The notes under the pieces were generated by a model, which saw only the letters and a list, made by a program, of their open reading frames with translations, was not told the origin of the DNA and did no database searches. Source: Diplocarpon mali (lineage: Eukaryota; Ascomycota; Leotiomycetes; Helotiales; Drepanopezizaceae). Taken from it: a stretch of DNA of 45,500 nt. Where the stretch lies: assembly GCA_024741835.1 (NCBI GenBank), contig JAENRP010000310.1:6783-52282 (forward strand). The letters run 5' to 3'. The translations under genes were made by a program, and so were the position numbers. Position 1 is the first letter of the stretch; the number at the start of each line of letters is the position of its first letter. This document shows, piece by piece, positions 31,448 to 43,300 of the stretch.

Positions 31448-34167
31448 GGGGTGGAGATGTATACACTCCGTATTGTTAGGTTGGAGGAATATGGGATTAA
31501 ACAGCGGCGTAGTTGTTATTACAGACTGTTGATCTCGATTTCGCCAAAACCACGATTAAGCGAGCTTAGCTTTCGAAGAACAAGGCAGCGAGCTCTAGTG
31601 TTTTTTATTATTATGCGCGACCAACATGTAGTTCACCTAACACCTTTTGCTACACGACATCCTGATCAACGCGGTCTCTGGCCACGAGAAACATCATAAT
31701 CATCATATGAGAACCTGTTGGTTTGTGGAAATTTTGCCACCATGAGCTTGACCACTTCCCTTCGGAATGTCAGAGCCCAAAAAAGATTAAAGTCGTATGG
31801 GTAGCATGCGGGCTAGAAATCGATATTGGATACTTAACCTAAAGCCTGAAATAGCGCATGATGGTCGGAAAATGCTTCGGATTTCAACCTAAGAAGATGG
31901 CATACACAAGGTACGGCAAGCGAGGCGACATAGGAACCTGCGATGAGAATTCACATTGCTCTAGCAAGCTGCTCCGAACCCCCCCAAGAAATGCATCAAT
32001 TTCACACAGCCCACTCAGTTCACACCGCATCCGCAGCAGAATGCCTTTCTCCAGAAGCACATGCCTCCACGTCAGTTGCTTGTAATATGGAATCAGATCA
32101 GTGTGTATTCGCCAGAGGTAGATATGTCGATTTGTTGAGAGGAGTTTTGAGATGGCGAAGCTGTTGATTTCTGACTTACGCTTCTCTGTGCTGCAAAATC
32201 CTGATTGTGAGAATGCTCTGCTGCGAAACCAGCTGGTTCCTGATTGACTGACTTGAGCGTTTCGCTGATGAAGCCTCTTTCTTTTCCGGCTGCGCCATTT
32301 GGACCCCCTCTTCTCGCGGCGTTTCGAGGCTTGGATCTGGTTAACGGCGTGGTATACCTCAGCTAATAGCGCTGATGATATAAGTCGTGAAATTTGGGGG
32401 GGGCAAGATAGAGGATGACTTTTGAGGGAACATATGTTTGATGCGTGAACATTGGCGAGATACGTGCTGAGTTGAGGTTCGGGAGTATGTAAAAGTCATT
32501 TCTCCCCAAACAACTCACTTGGACATGGCTTAGCAGCATAAGGTTGTAAAGCTAGAGGTGAGCTGGCTCTTTGGACTGTTTCTGTGCTAAATACATGGAC
32601 TTACTCCTTGCTTCTCTGCTCCTTTCTTCGACTCATAACCTTGCGCCAATACTCCTTGTGCTTCTCATGCCACCAGACGTCAGAATATAATGCATCTTGA
32701 CAACGACCTACCTATGATAGTGATCAGATAGAATAACGTAAGAACAGCTTCATCATATCCCGATCATGTGATAATTGCCCAACGGCAACCTGGACACTGC
32801 TCAACTATCCTTATTGGATAAACAACCCCCAAATATTGCATCCTCACAATACAGCTTATCTCATCAAAGACGCGACCTGGGAATTCTCACGAACATGACC
32901 CGAATCTTCGAGCAGACGAAAATACAGCTCGGCCTGGGACCGAGCGCCTCAAACGCCATACAGGGCACCGTTCCCGATGCGCGAGAGATTCGATTTCCGC
33001 GCGGTCGGTCGGAGCGAGACAGGTAGCAGAAAACATGTCCACAAAGATGTTTGAATGCTGCTAGCAATCATACTCGAATATGCTATCTGTACTGGGCTTG
33101 GTTGAGTGAGGTACGTACAAGTGATGCCCCTACACCCTTGGCTTCTCTCGACCGGAGCCTCGTAGCTTGGACATAGAACGCACCAAAGCTCTGTGTATGT
33201 TTTGAACGCAAGGATATCCTGTGCCTGTCAGTGTCTTCGCGGGCACGAGAAAGTTGATTTTCTTCTTCCGGAGTTTATGGAGAAGCAGTCCTTGGCTTTC
33301 CGGCATGCTGCTGCTTCCTTATGCTGGTAAATTTCTCGGGGCCTGACCTCTTGGTTCGCGTGGAGAAAGGGACAGCAGTTTATGCTTGCTGTTGGGATGA
33401 TGAGCGTTAGTTTCCGCGTGCGATATCCCTGAAGTTGTTGCGGTTGTATAGCGAAGATCTGTGACTCACGAGGGAGGCATGTGTGAGTTGTATCTTTCTG
33501 AAGAACTTTGTCCCGTACACCAAGACTCGCATCTGCTTCTCAACGTGGCTGACTCTAAGCTATGCCATTGAATAGGCACTTGGAATCACTTGGGTTGATC
33601 TGGATACTGAAGCGAGAACACCCCAAAACACTACTCTGTGGCCCTGGCCAGCAAACACCAGAGTCGAGGTTGGGCATCCCAACAAAACAAGAATTGAAAT
33701 TTCTTAGCCTGTGAGCTTTGGGGTCATCCCCATTGTCAACCTAGTTGGCGAAATTGGAAATTTCGGCAAGATTTCCTCTCACTTGAGTACGAAAGCGATG
33801 ACCGTGGCGCGGCAGCTGCTTCGTTTGCTAGAAGACTTGCTCGGAAGCGCCTGTTAGGGACTAGCAAGCTTTGAAAAAGAACGCTCGAAAATCTCAAGCC
33901 GTAGAGAGATGCTTGCAGACGATGGATAACTCGATTACGACATAATGCCGGGGACAGACATGACGTACACAGCAACGACTGGACTCTGTAGGTTGCTATC
34001 GCACAAGTAGTCAGTTGTAACAGCATCTGCAGCCGCAGATGCTGAATACGACGAAGATCATATTTTAGGCCCAGCACCTTGCCCACCATATATGCTACTC
34101 CTAAAGCACCTGGAACCACCCAGCCTAACATCTATATTACACCGGCTCTATCCAAACAGGTAAAGCT
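31448..34167. other. 2.7-kb interval without a confident gene
   Basis: No domain-bearing gene recognised. The minus strand holds suggestive fragments: an exon-like stretch 33532-33470 ending at a GTGAGT donor with an ACTAAC branch and CCCAACAG acceptor at 33389, followed by a 58-codon ATG ORF 33306-33130. Another minus-strand open stretch lies near 32725-32610, and a further minus ORF begins at 34131. They do not join into one clear protein. A small 43-codon plus-strand ATG ORF starts at 32895. Confidence 0.4.
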
Positions 34168-36450
34168 TCAAGATACGTCAGATGCTCGGTCTGCGTTCTT
34201 TTCTGCTGCTAATCTCGCTTCCACCTTTTCTCGGTGTTGTCGATTCTTCAAGTGAACCTCGAAATTGTTGACTGTCATTTCCGGGCCAGGGGTATAAAGC
34301 TTTCCTGGGCAGTCGTTACACCTTATTCGAGGTAAATACATCCACTTAATCCCATCCAAACTCTGACCTGGTTGGGGAGGAGCAGTAGGTAGCTCTGTTG
34401 TGGTATTGACGGCGCTGTAGCGCATCATATCCTCAAATCGGTCGGTCGGGTATGTCTTCAAAAGATCATTCAAGGCAGCTGTGAGCCATGCCGGAGGAGG
34501 AGGCTATAGATCGTTAGTGGCATAGAAGAAGGAGAAATCGGCAGAGTCGAGGAAACGTGATCATTTTCTCTTTGGAAATTTCGAGCAGAGCTTCGCCGAT
34601 TGACGCAAAACAACACTGATAGCGGTTTGGACAAGGAGAATTCTACTCACGGGAATATGAGGAGCTTGCCCCGGTGCTGGAGGTGGCGGCGCATCGACCC
34701 GTCCGATTTGCCCAACGGGCACTGGAGTCGTGGAAGGTTTCAGCGTTTTGTTCTTGGTATTTGGTGTCGAAGGTGGGCCCATTGATCCAGGTCGCGCGGC
34801 AGCACTAGGCGCAGCAGGAATAGAGACAGCACGACGGGCAGACTCTGGTTGTTGTGAAGTCGAAGGACGGCCACTTCTCAACATTCGATCCCATTTTTTC
34901 ATCCTTTCTCTTCCAGGTTTCAGGGTGATTATCAAAGTCAGAGGTTCGCTGTCCTCACGAGCATCGCGACCGACAACTTTTCGGGAAGATGTTCTTGTCT
35001 CGTGATGGTGAATTACGGCCACTTCTGGAGTTTCTGACCTCCCCAGATTGGCCATGCGTTGTTGTGCAGCCGTAGCAGCTCCTCGCATATTTCTTGTCCT
35101 TGCTGTCCCTTGCTGCATTGCCAGGGCTGGTGATTCAGGATTGGAGTCATCCTCGTCAGAGGACTCCGATAGGTCTCCATCTCTGGCACCAGGGCGCTTC
35201 GATTTTCCTCCTCCGGTTGAACGCTTATACAGTCGACTTTCTTCAATCGTATCAGCGCAGCCGGGGATTACTGAAGACACAACCATCGTCCGCACAGTCC
35301 TTTGCCTGTCTTTCAAATCTGGTAACGTGGGACCACCTCTTCTGTTTATAGACCGTTTCTGCCTCCTCTGCTCTCTCGACCATATTATTTCTCCGCGCTC
35401 TAGTTCCGCCTCTGTCGTTTCGTACAAGTATGGCAGGAAATCTTTCGCTAGTTGCTGGGGTCGGAAAACAGAAGGCAGGGGAGAAGGTAGAAAAGCGGCT
35501 ATCAAGTCTGCATCTTCCAACGGCCGCCCATCGAATGGATGCCCAACAATATACAGACTCCTTGTAAACAATTGACATTGCTCTCTTATAGAATGTGCAA
35601 TCGCGGTTGTGAATTCCCCCGATAAGGCTAAATCCCTAGCTATACACTTTGCAAACTCCTCTGGAGAGTTCAGAGGATTGTTCATTTCCCATTCGAACTT
35701 GTCCTCCAAGGTATGCGGCCCAATTGTTATGTTCAGCTTGATGAGAATCCGCATTTCTTCATTCTTGTAAGCCGAGTACGGAAGTTCTGGGTCGAGGGCC
35801 TCCTCCACGGGATGAACTAGCGGGTAGTAGTCATGTAGCTGATCACGCAACTGGGCCTGGACTTGTTCAGCAACAGGAATAGCAGCGGGGGCAGGTAACC
35901 CGAAGTCCTCGACCAATTGATTTGCGAATATCTCGGGAGTCACGATTCGATCATAATAGTTCCATGTGAAGGTATCCCGTAACCTGATCTTATCCCAATC
36001 AATTTCGAGCCGAATAGGAGCCAGTAGTTCGTCCTGTTCTGCTTGTGTGGCAATATCTTTGCGCTTCAGTCGCAATTTAGGCGTCTTCTTGTGCCCCAGC
36101 CTTGGCTTCAGATGCGGGTAGAGCACACGCGCCGGGCCATCTGTTGTCCCATTACCATAGCCTGCGTAGCCTGCACCGTATAGTCGACTAGGGGGAAACC
36201 ATTGTCGATACTCCTGGCGAACTGAATTGTAGTCGGCGATTTGGTCCGTCAATATTTCGTACTTCTTCTTTCTATCGCTCTGATCATCCAGAATAGCAGC
36301 TGCGTCGATAAGCTGGTGATGGACATATTTCTCGAGAAGGATCTTGTCAAGTTCTGATTTCGTCCGTCCTCGATGGACTAGAGGAGAGCCTGCAGCGTCG
36401 TCGACGGGGCCGGCAATGTCTGGAGATACGTGCAGGGTATCAAAAGCCAT
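34168..36450 (-). CDS. Snf5, SWI/SNF chromatin remodelling complex core subunit (SMARCB1 family)
   Basis: Two exons, 36450-34651 and 34503-34168, give 711 residues; the 147-nt intron has a GTGAGT donor and joins ..APHIP to PPPPAWLTAALNDLL in phase 0. Two SNF5 repeats lie near residues 140-230 (LLAPIRLEIDWDKIRLRDTF, then EIFANQLVEDFGLP) and 230-325 (MRILIKLNITIGPHTLEDKF, then FAKCIARDLALSGEF). A Ser/Arg/Pro-rich disordered region separates these from the last exon, which has CNDC, an 18-residue gap, then HLKNRQH: a C2H2 finger of the U1/matrin kind (NFEVHLKNRQHREKV). The Met at 36450 (MAFDTLHVSPDIAG) is chosen because the 56 in-frame codons upstream look non-coding. Nuclear; mobilises nucleosomes. 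It is divergent from the PA2G4 homologue. Confidence 0.92.
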
Positions 36451-36791
36451 TGCGAACACATTCGCGACAGCTTCGCGACGCTGTTCACCGGGTGAATGGC
36501 AGCCCCGACAGCGGAAGGTTGAATTGTAATGTATAGAACCTGAGTGAGGCGCGCGTATTCGCGACTTGAGCTGACGAACAATTAGATGACTAAGGTACCA
36601 CCCCCTTAGCGCTGTCAAGCGCCAAGATTGCCGCTCGACTGTCTGTTATCCCGCTGCCCGCAGTACAAACAAGCGAATTTTGAGTATCCCACAAGACCTG
36701 CTCTTCTCTATCCCGCCCACCACTCCTGTCACTCCTTCTTTTGCCCACGATACTTACATAGCAAGACCAAACTTTCTCAAATTTCATCAAA
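36451..36791. promoter_or_regulatory. divergent promoter, snf5 and PA2G4 homologue
   Basis: A 341-bp region between two head-to-head housekeeping genes. It is pyrimidine-rich toward the plus-strand gene (36700-36780). No TATA element was recognised. Confidence 0.45.
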
Positions 36792-38415
36792 ATGACCGAC
36801 AAGAAGGAAATCGAGGAGATAGGTAAGTATACGCTGCACGTTTCCCAAGTGAGGGGCTGTGATGACCCCGCTATCTGCTCCAAGTCCGCAGACTTTGCAC
36901 GGCAACGAGCTCGAAAGCCCCCAGAGAGCCCTTTCTGACATTTACATGCCTAGATTACACCCTTGCCAACCCCGATACGCTTACAAAATACAAGAATGCT
37001 GCTCAAATCTCAACCAAGGTTCTGGAGGCCGTTTCCGCTCTCTGCGTTGCTGGAGAGAAGATTGTGACCATCTGCGAGAAGGGTGACAAGCTCTTGGAGG
37101 AGGAGATCGAGAAGGTCTACCGCGGGAAGAAGATTGTCAAGGGTAGAATAATATATTCTCCTATCCCTCGACTATTCTAACACGGTTTAGGTATCTCTCA
37201 CCCCACCACCGTCTCCCCATCTTCATTCGTCACCCCTTACACCCCGCTCAAGTCCGACGAGGCCGAAGCAGCTGTGGAGCTCAAGGAGGGAGAGGCTGTT
37301 AAGATTCAGTTGGGTGCACAGATCGATGGCCTTGGAACTATTGTCTGCGATACAATCATCGTTGGCAAGAGCGAGGTTGAAGGACGAGATGCCGACCTTT
37401 TGCTTGCTACATACTACGCAAACGAAGTTCTTTTAAGACTTATGGTTCCACCTGGACTCCTGGCTACCGGGACTGATGAGGAGAAGGCAAAGGCCGCTAA
37501 GATAAAGGCTCCAACTCAAAGCAAGATCACCAGTCTCTTGGAGAAGGTCGTCAAGAGCTACGACTGCAACTTGGTCGAGCACACGACTAGCTGGGAGTTC
37601 GAGAGAAATGAGATCGAGGGCAAGAAGAAGATTATCCTTGCTCCAGGCGACGGAACTAAGGGAGAGGGAATTCCTGAGGTTGGAGACGTCTGGGGTGTAG
37701 AGATTGGTGTCAGCACCGGCACTGGAAAGAACAAGAATTTTGAGAACCGAACAACCCTCCACAGACGTACAACTCTCACATACGCCTTAAAGAGACCCAG
37801 CTCCAAGAAGGTTTTGAACGAGGTTGTCAAGAGATTTGGTGTCTTCCCATTCAGTTTGAGACAACTCGAGGACGAGAGAGATGCCAAGGTTGGCGTTGTT
37901 GAGTGTGTGCGCGGAAACGTTCTCCGAGCATATGAGGTGGCTGGAGATAAGGATGGTGCTGCAGTCGGCCGTCTTTTGACTACAATTGGTATGTTCACAT
38001 TCAAGTTAATTCCGAGGCTTGTCAGACCTCCCCATCTTCTCGCCGTAGCTTACCCCCGCAAACCCGGAGACATTACCTCTTTATGTCGGTGGCATCTCAA
38101 GGTTTATAGACTGTACTGCCACATAATCCTCGAAATCTGGTTATCCGAAATCCGTTCAAGTACTATGTGTGATCGCTAGATCTTTCACTTACTTCTGTAG
38201 CCATCACCAAGAACGGTCTTCAAAGAATTGCCGCGCCTCCTACTCCTGATCTCTCAAAGTGGAAGTCAGACAAGAAGATCACCGACGAGGAAGTCCTTAA
38301 GATCCTTGAGCAGCCCCTCGCAAAGGAGTCCAAGCCGAAGAACAAGAAGAAAAAGAAGTCGACGAAGAAAGCAGCCGCTGCTGCTGATGATGAGGAGAGC
38401 AGTGACGAAGAGTAA
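36792..38415 (+). CDS. PA2G4/EBP1 homologue (Cdb4-type inactive M24 metallopeptidase-like protein)
   Basis: Four exons, 36792-36822, 36954-37142, 37191-37988 and 38201-38415, give 410 residues; introns are 131, 48 and 212 nt. The pita-bread fold of methionine aminopeptidases is recognised from TKYKNAAQISTKVLEAV, VTICEKGDKLLEEE, GKKIVKGISHPTTVS, the block SFVTPYTPLKSDE, VKIQLGAQIDGLGTIV and RRTTLTYALKRPSSKKVL. The metal-binding residues of active M24 enzymes are not kept, as in human PA2G4. The C-terminus is lysine-rich then acidic (KPKNKKKKKSTKKA, ending EESSDEE), suited to rRNA binding. In eukaryotes this family binds ribosomes near the exit tunnel; the fission yeast member binds curved DNA. 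The last intron is unusually long and open at its start. Confidence 0.9.
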
Positions 38416-40377
38416 GGTGACGGATGGAGGTTTCTGGGAAACCAATATCGATGATCACATGACTGTCCTGCGGAGCAAATAGGGGTTCGCTGAAGTTACG
38501 ACAATATCAGGGTACTTTGCTATGGACACTGCTATAGGGCATGTCAAGCGCCTGATTTTTATTCCGTGAGTCGGCATTATACTGGGGACGTTGCGATTTT
38601 GATTTCAAACTTGATTTCATTATTGATCCCCGAGGTTCAGGCCGCATAGCATGGGATTATCTGAACACTAGACCTTCTATCTGAAAGGATATACGCTGCA
38701 TATTATCTTATGAACGCGTTTTTTTGTGAGTTTCCAAGGTTTGCCCCTTTCAATTGCTCGTGTGCTCGCTATTGCTGCTGCTGAGCTATTTCTCGCCCTT
38801 GCATGTTTGCTAAGGGGTACTTTGTGCGCGCCGTACTTGGCTTGTACTCCAAAATTATGCCTCTCCATCTAAATATTTTGTTACACGCCAAAAAAAAGTC
38901 GATTAGCCATGTGGAATCTGTAAAGCGATCTTGCCAGAACCCTTCATGCCGCTGGATTTTGCTCCCTGATAAAATAAACATAAAAACATAACTCTTTAAT
39001 GTCCACAGATCAATCCAGCCGGCTCTCCTGGCTCATACGCCATATAAAATTTGATAAATAACATTATGCGAAATACCGGCTTACTGGGTAAGGGCCCTAC
39101 TTGCGGGAATATATAGGTGGACCAGATCTTTGAGCCAGCTCAGAAAGCATTCTCTCATCTACATCTCTAGTCTCGTCTTTCAAATTGATGCTTTGTTTGT
39201 TGTGTCAAGAAGTTGCCTGCCATGAGATGGTATCTGGTCAAGTCAAGTCAGGGGTCGCTATGGGTAAAATCAGATAATATACAAACTCATCTCTAGCCTA
39301 TCAGCCCAGCTTACGGAACAGAATCAGCTTACGAAATAGAGTGTATCCAAGAAGCAGAATGCAATCATATGAGAAGAAAGGAGGCCGTTTTCTTGCACAT
39401 TCTCTTTGTTTACTTGCAGTTCTAGTGGTTTGAGCCAGTAGAAAGTCTACATGTATGGGTCAAACGAGAGCAAATTTCTAGAGCTTTATTGCATAGTGCT
39501 GGGAGCTCAAAATGCCCCCAAGAATTAACCTAGCGAGTATCATTGTGAGGGCTACGTAGCGTCAGGAAGAATTGGATCCTGATGACTGGACGAAGAGATT
39601 CCACCCGGCTGACCGAATAGGGGTAGCGCTAGCGACGATGAGGCAGCATTGCTGCTGATGATTCAACATGAGCCACGCGGGAAAAAAAAAAAAAAAGCGA
39701 ATCCTGTAGCTCAGAGTGAGATCTGAAGCCCTACACATTAACACGAGCAGACAAGGCAGCGAGCTCGTGCGTGGTGATAGTCCCAGACCAAGTGCTAGCT
39801 CAAGCCAACTCAAGCGAGGACGTTAGCGTGGCCTCCGAAGTCATGAGCGAATCTGCCAAACAAACCACTCCATCCAACCTACATATCTTCATGCGAGAAT
39901 CGTCACAACACCCCACAAGCTCTATCGATATCACAACATTCTCCCCGCAGTACAATACTGTCAGAAGAAACAATCTCAAAGTTGTCTGAGGTCAGCCGTG
40001 AATATTTTTGTGCCACGAGAGCTTTCCAAAAAATCACATTTTTTGAGGGCGAGTCGGCCCCCCTGCCCCGTCTCTTAACCGAGATTCTGTATCTCAGCAC
40101 CAAACCACAACATCGACGCGCCCCATCCGCCCCCAGTCCACGATCAGGCTGGCTGTACATGCAGTGACACGGTACTTGTTTACTCAAATCATCACCTATC
40201 AGCAGGAACTCTGAGCTAACGAATTGATAGTCGTGCGCAGTTTCTGTCGCAAGCCCGAAGAAGGGGGAGGCGCAACCTCGACCTCGACGACGACGACAAC
40301 AACTCGACTCGAGCCGCTCGAGTGCGACTTCGGCTTAGCTGCGCAGGAGTACGAGGAGCTTCTGCGATCCCGTGGCA
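38416..40377. other. 2-kb intergenic region upstream of rco1
   Basis: No supported gene. It is A/T-rich with a 14-base A tract near 39681. A 48-codon ATG ORF (MSESAKQTTPSNLHIF...) ends at 39989 and could be an upstream ORF in a long rco1 leader. Sequence just before the rco1 start (40270-40310) is CGA-repeat-like. Confidence 0.45.
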
Positions 40378-43300
40378 ATGTCTGCTCCGATTTCTACGCG
40401 AGGGACGCGCTCGCGCATCGCGAGCCCAATGACGGCCGTTCCTTCAATCGAGACTCCAGACTCTGCCGAAAGGCCCAGAACCATGCTACAAAACTGGGTA
40501 GCCACCAGCAACAACTCGAATACTGCCGTACCTAAGGCTGCCTGGGTCGAGCCAGCACTTGCACCGCCCAAACCATCCTTCGCTGAGGCCGGCCAGGTCA
40601 GACACAACGTTGTTCAGAACATGATGGCCCTGGGTGTTGGGCCACCGGCCAAGGTTTTGAAGGCTTTACAAAAGGGAGAGAGCGAGCGGTCGAGGAGTAT
40701 GCTTTCTGCGATTTCTACACCCGAGCCAGCGCAAGAAACAGGAACCCCGACTCCAGAAGACCTGGAGGAAGCCCTCGAAGAAGCTTCGGCGGAACCATCG
40801 GAGGCGCCAACAGAGCCAGCCGAGCCTACATTGCCAGTAGAGACAGTACAAGCGGACACAACAAAACCGGCGCAGTCTATAGAAGCCGAGCCCGAGATTG
40901 AGGTTGAAGCTGCGGCTCAAGACGAAGCGGAACCCCCACAACGAACATCCCCTACATCAAACGGGCCCGAGGAGCGCGACGACGAGATGGAAGGGCGCTC
41001 GCAAACAGCCCTACATCCAACAATCGAGCGGAATAATGTGTTGTGTCCCAGTGTTGGTCCTCCATGTGCGGGTCAATCAGCGTTGCAAACTCCCGCGCCC
41101 GCTCCCCAACAAGATGCTCAGCCCGGAGGACCCCCCCGATACCCACGATACTTGTCCGAGACTCCCGAGCCAGCGCTTGGCCCTGATGGCCTCGCAATGA
41201 TCAACCTGCCTATGACGGATAAGATTGTCGAGAACGCGGTCCAAGAGGCACTGGATCGCCACAAGTGGCCCACAGCCTACGCTCTCCGGGTTCTGTGGGA
41301 TGATCTCCGAACCGATCCGAACATGGTCCGCATGTTCGACGCTGTCTACAATGGATGGCACACTCAGGAGCAGATGACTACTTTCCGAAGCATGGTGCGG
41401 GACAAGAAATGCGAGGGAAGGAAGGACCGCCAGGCCGAGTACTATTTCAACGGCGACGGAAGTGACCCCCGCCCTGAGCCCAAGGCGCCTCTACTTGAAG
41501 TCATCAATATCATCAACCCGCCTGCGCCCGTGTACCAAACCCCTTACACCTCGGTGTCCCAGCGGCCAAGCATGGGGACGAGCGAGCCTCCGCCGGCGCG
41601 GAGCTCGTCGGCGGTCCTGCCTGCTACCCCCGCGGCCGCAGCTGGTCAAGCGGACGACGAACACGTTCGCAAGAAACTCCGACGCAACAGCTTCCAGCCC
41701 GTCAGCACGGAAGTTGACGTCCGGCCCGAGGCGAATGGTCCGAAGGATAGCGATATGAGTGGCCTGCACGATGGCGATGTCGGTGTCGCCAACGCCGCAT
41801 CGCTCGACACCTCGTTCGCCGACACGACTCTGGACAACGACACGGAGATGAGCGGCACCAACGAGAGCGGTGCGAAAGCCACGAGCGGGCCGGCGACGAG
41901 CGCAAAGAAAGCCAAGCGCAAGAAGAGTGCCTCTCCAGCCGGGGCGAATGGTGCGCCCAAGGCCACGGCCCGCGCACAGCGAGAACGTTCCAACTCGAGC
42001 AGCTCCTCCTTGTCTTCGGTCAACGAGGAGCTGATTGAGGACTCGACCATCATCTCCCCCCCGCGGCCCGCGGCTCTCCCCCCGGCGGCGGCGGCGGCTG
42101 CTGCTGCGCCGGCTGCTGCGCCGGCTGCTGCGCCGGCTGCTGCGCCTGCGGCGACGGCGACTGCGACTGCGACTGTACTTGCCACTGTTTCCGCTGCTCC
42201 TGCTGGACTGCTGGGCAGCGCCTTTGGAGCGAAGTTTGGCCCGTTGGCCTTGGGGCGGCACGTCTTTGGCGCAGTGCAGCCGCCGCGGTTCGTGAGTCCG
42301 TATGCCAATGCCAGCAGTTTTCAGGAGGCAGCCCTCTCGGCCGAGACTCAAGCCCGCAAGGCCGCCCGCCCAATCAGCGCGCCGCCAAAGCCAGGCCCCA
42401 AACTTTTTACTTTCAACACCAACCCCAGTGCCAGTGGCAGCGTCAGTGGCAGCGTCAGTGCCAATGCCAGTGCCAGCGCCAGTGCCAGTGCCCCCGCCGC
42501 TGCCAGTGCCCCCGCCAGTGCCCCCGCCGCCGCCCAAACTCCGCCGCCGCCCCGTCCTTCTTCCGCCAACACCACTGCGTCGGCACCAACCATCGCAGCG
42601 CCCAACATCCCTCCCCCCGCCACGACAGCAGCAGCTACCATGGCTCAGACTGCAATTATCGTCAATCCCTCTTCCTCGTGCCTTGCTGCTTCCAGCAAGA
42701 AGTTCCCCGCGGCGTTCAAGATCAAGAATGCAAACAAGGTCGTGGGCAGTCCACATGACGAGAATGATGGCAGCAGCCGGATGAAGCGCAAGGCCAAGGA
42801 GATCACGGGCAAGACCCCCAAGGTAGAGAGTTTCGAGCGCCATCGCATCCCGGACGCTGCAGAGATCGAGTCGGACGGGGGCGAGTCCATCGCAGTCAAG
42901 GCGACGACGAAGAAGCAGAAAAAGAACCCCAGGTTGCGCCTCATCAACAGCAAGAGAATCGAGACGCGGCAGAATGCCAAATATGCCTCCGACGAAGGCA
43001 GCTCCCCTACCGAACTTGCGTTCAAGCCCCCCTTTCCTCCCGGAGACTCCTTGCCCTCGTCGCGCGCTGGTACTCCCAACGCTGCCAATCGCCCGACCCG
43101 AAAATCCAAGACGGGCTCCGGTCTACGTGTCAAGACATCGTAAGTCGCGAACCTCCATTCCCCGCTGCACTGCATCACCACATGAAGTTCCGAATTGTCG
43201 AGCTTGGTGTTTTTCCATGGCCGATCGTCCGGCTGTTCGGCTGCCTGGAAATGGTCGCCATTGCGGTCGCGCAACGGCGCCAGGCCTCACGGTTGACTGT

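Noticed and set aside
36451..36618. 56-codon N-terminal extension of Snf5
   Set aside because: In frame but unlike Snf5 N-termini; it would fill most of the short divergent promoter.
40224..40535. Plus-strand ORF overlapping the rco1 start
   Set aside because: Different frame from rco1, low-complexity Thr/Ser run, no domain.
41491..42843. 450-codon open frame on the minus strand inside rco1
   Set aside because: Antisense of GC-rich repetitive coding sequence; Arg/Gly-rich translation without a domain, while the plus strand has Rco1 features.
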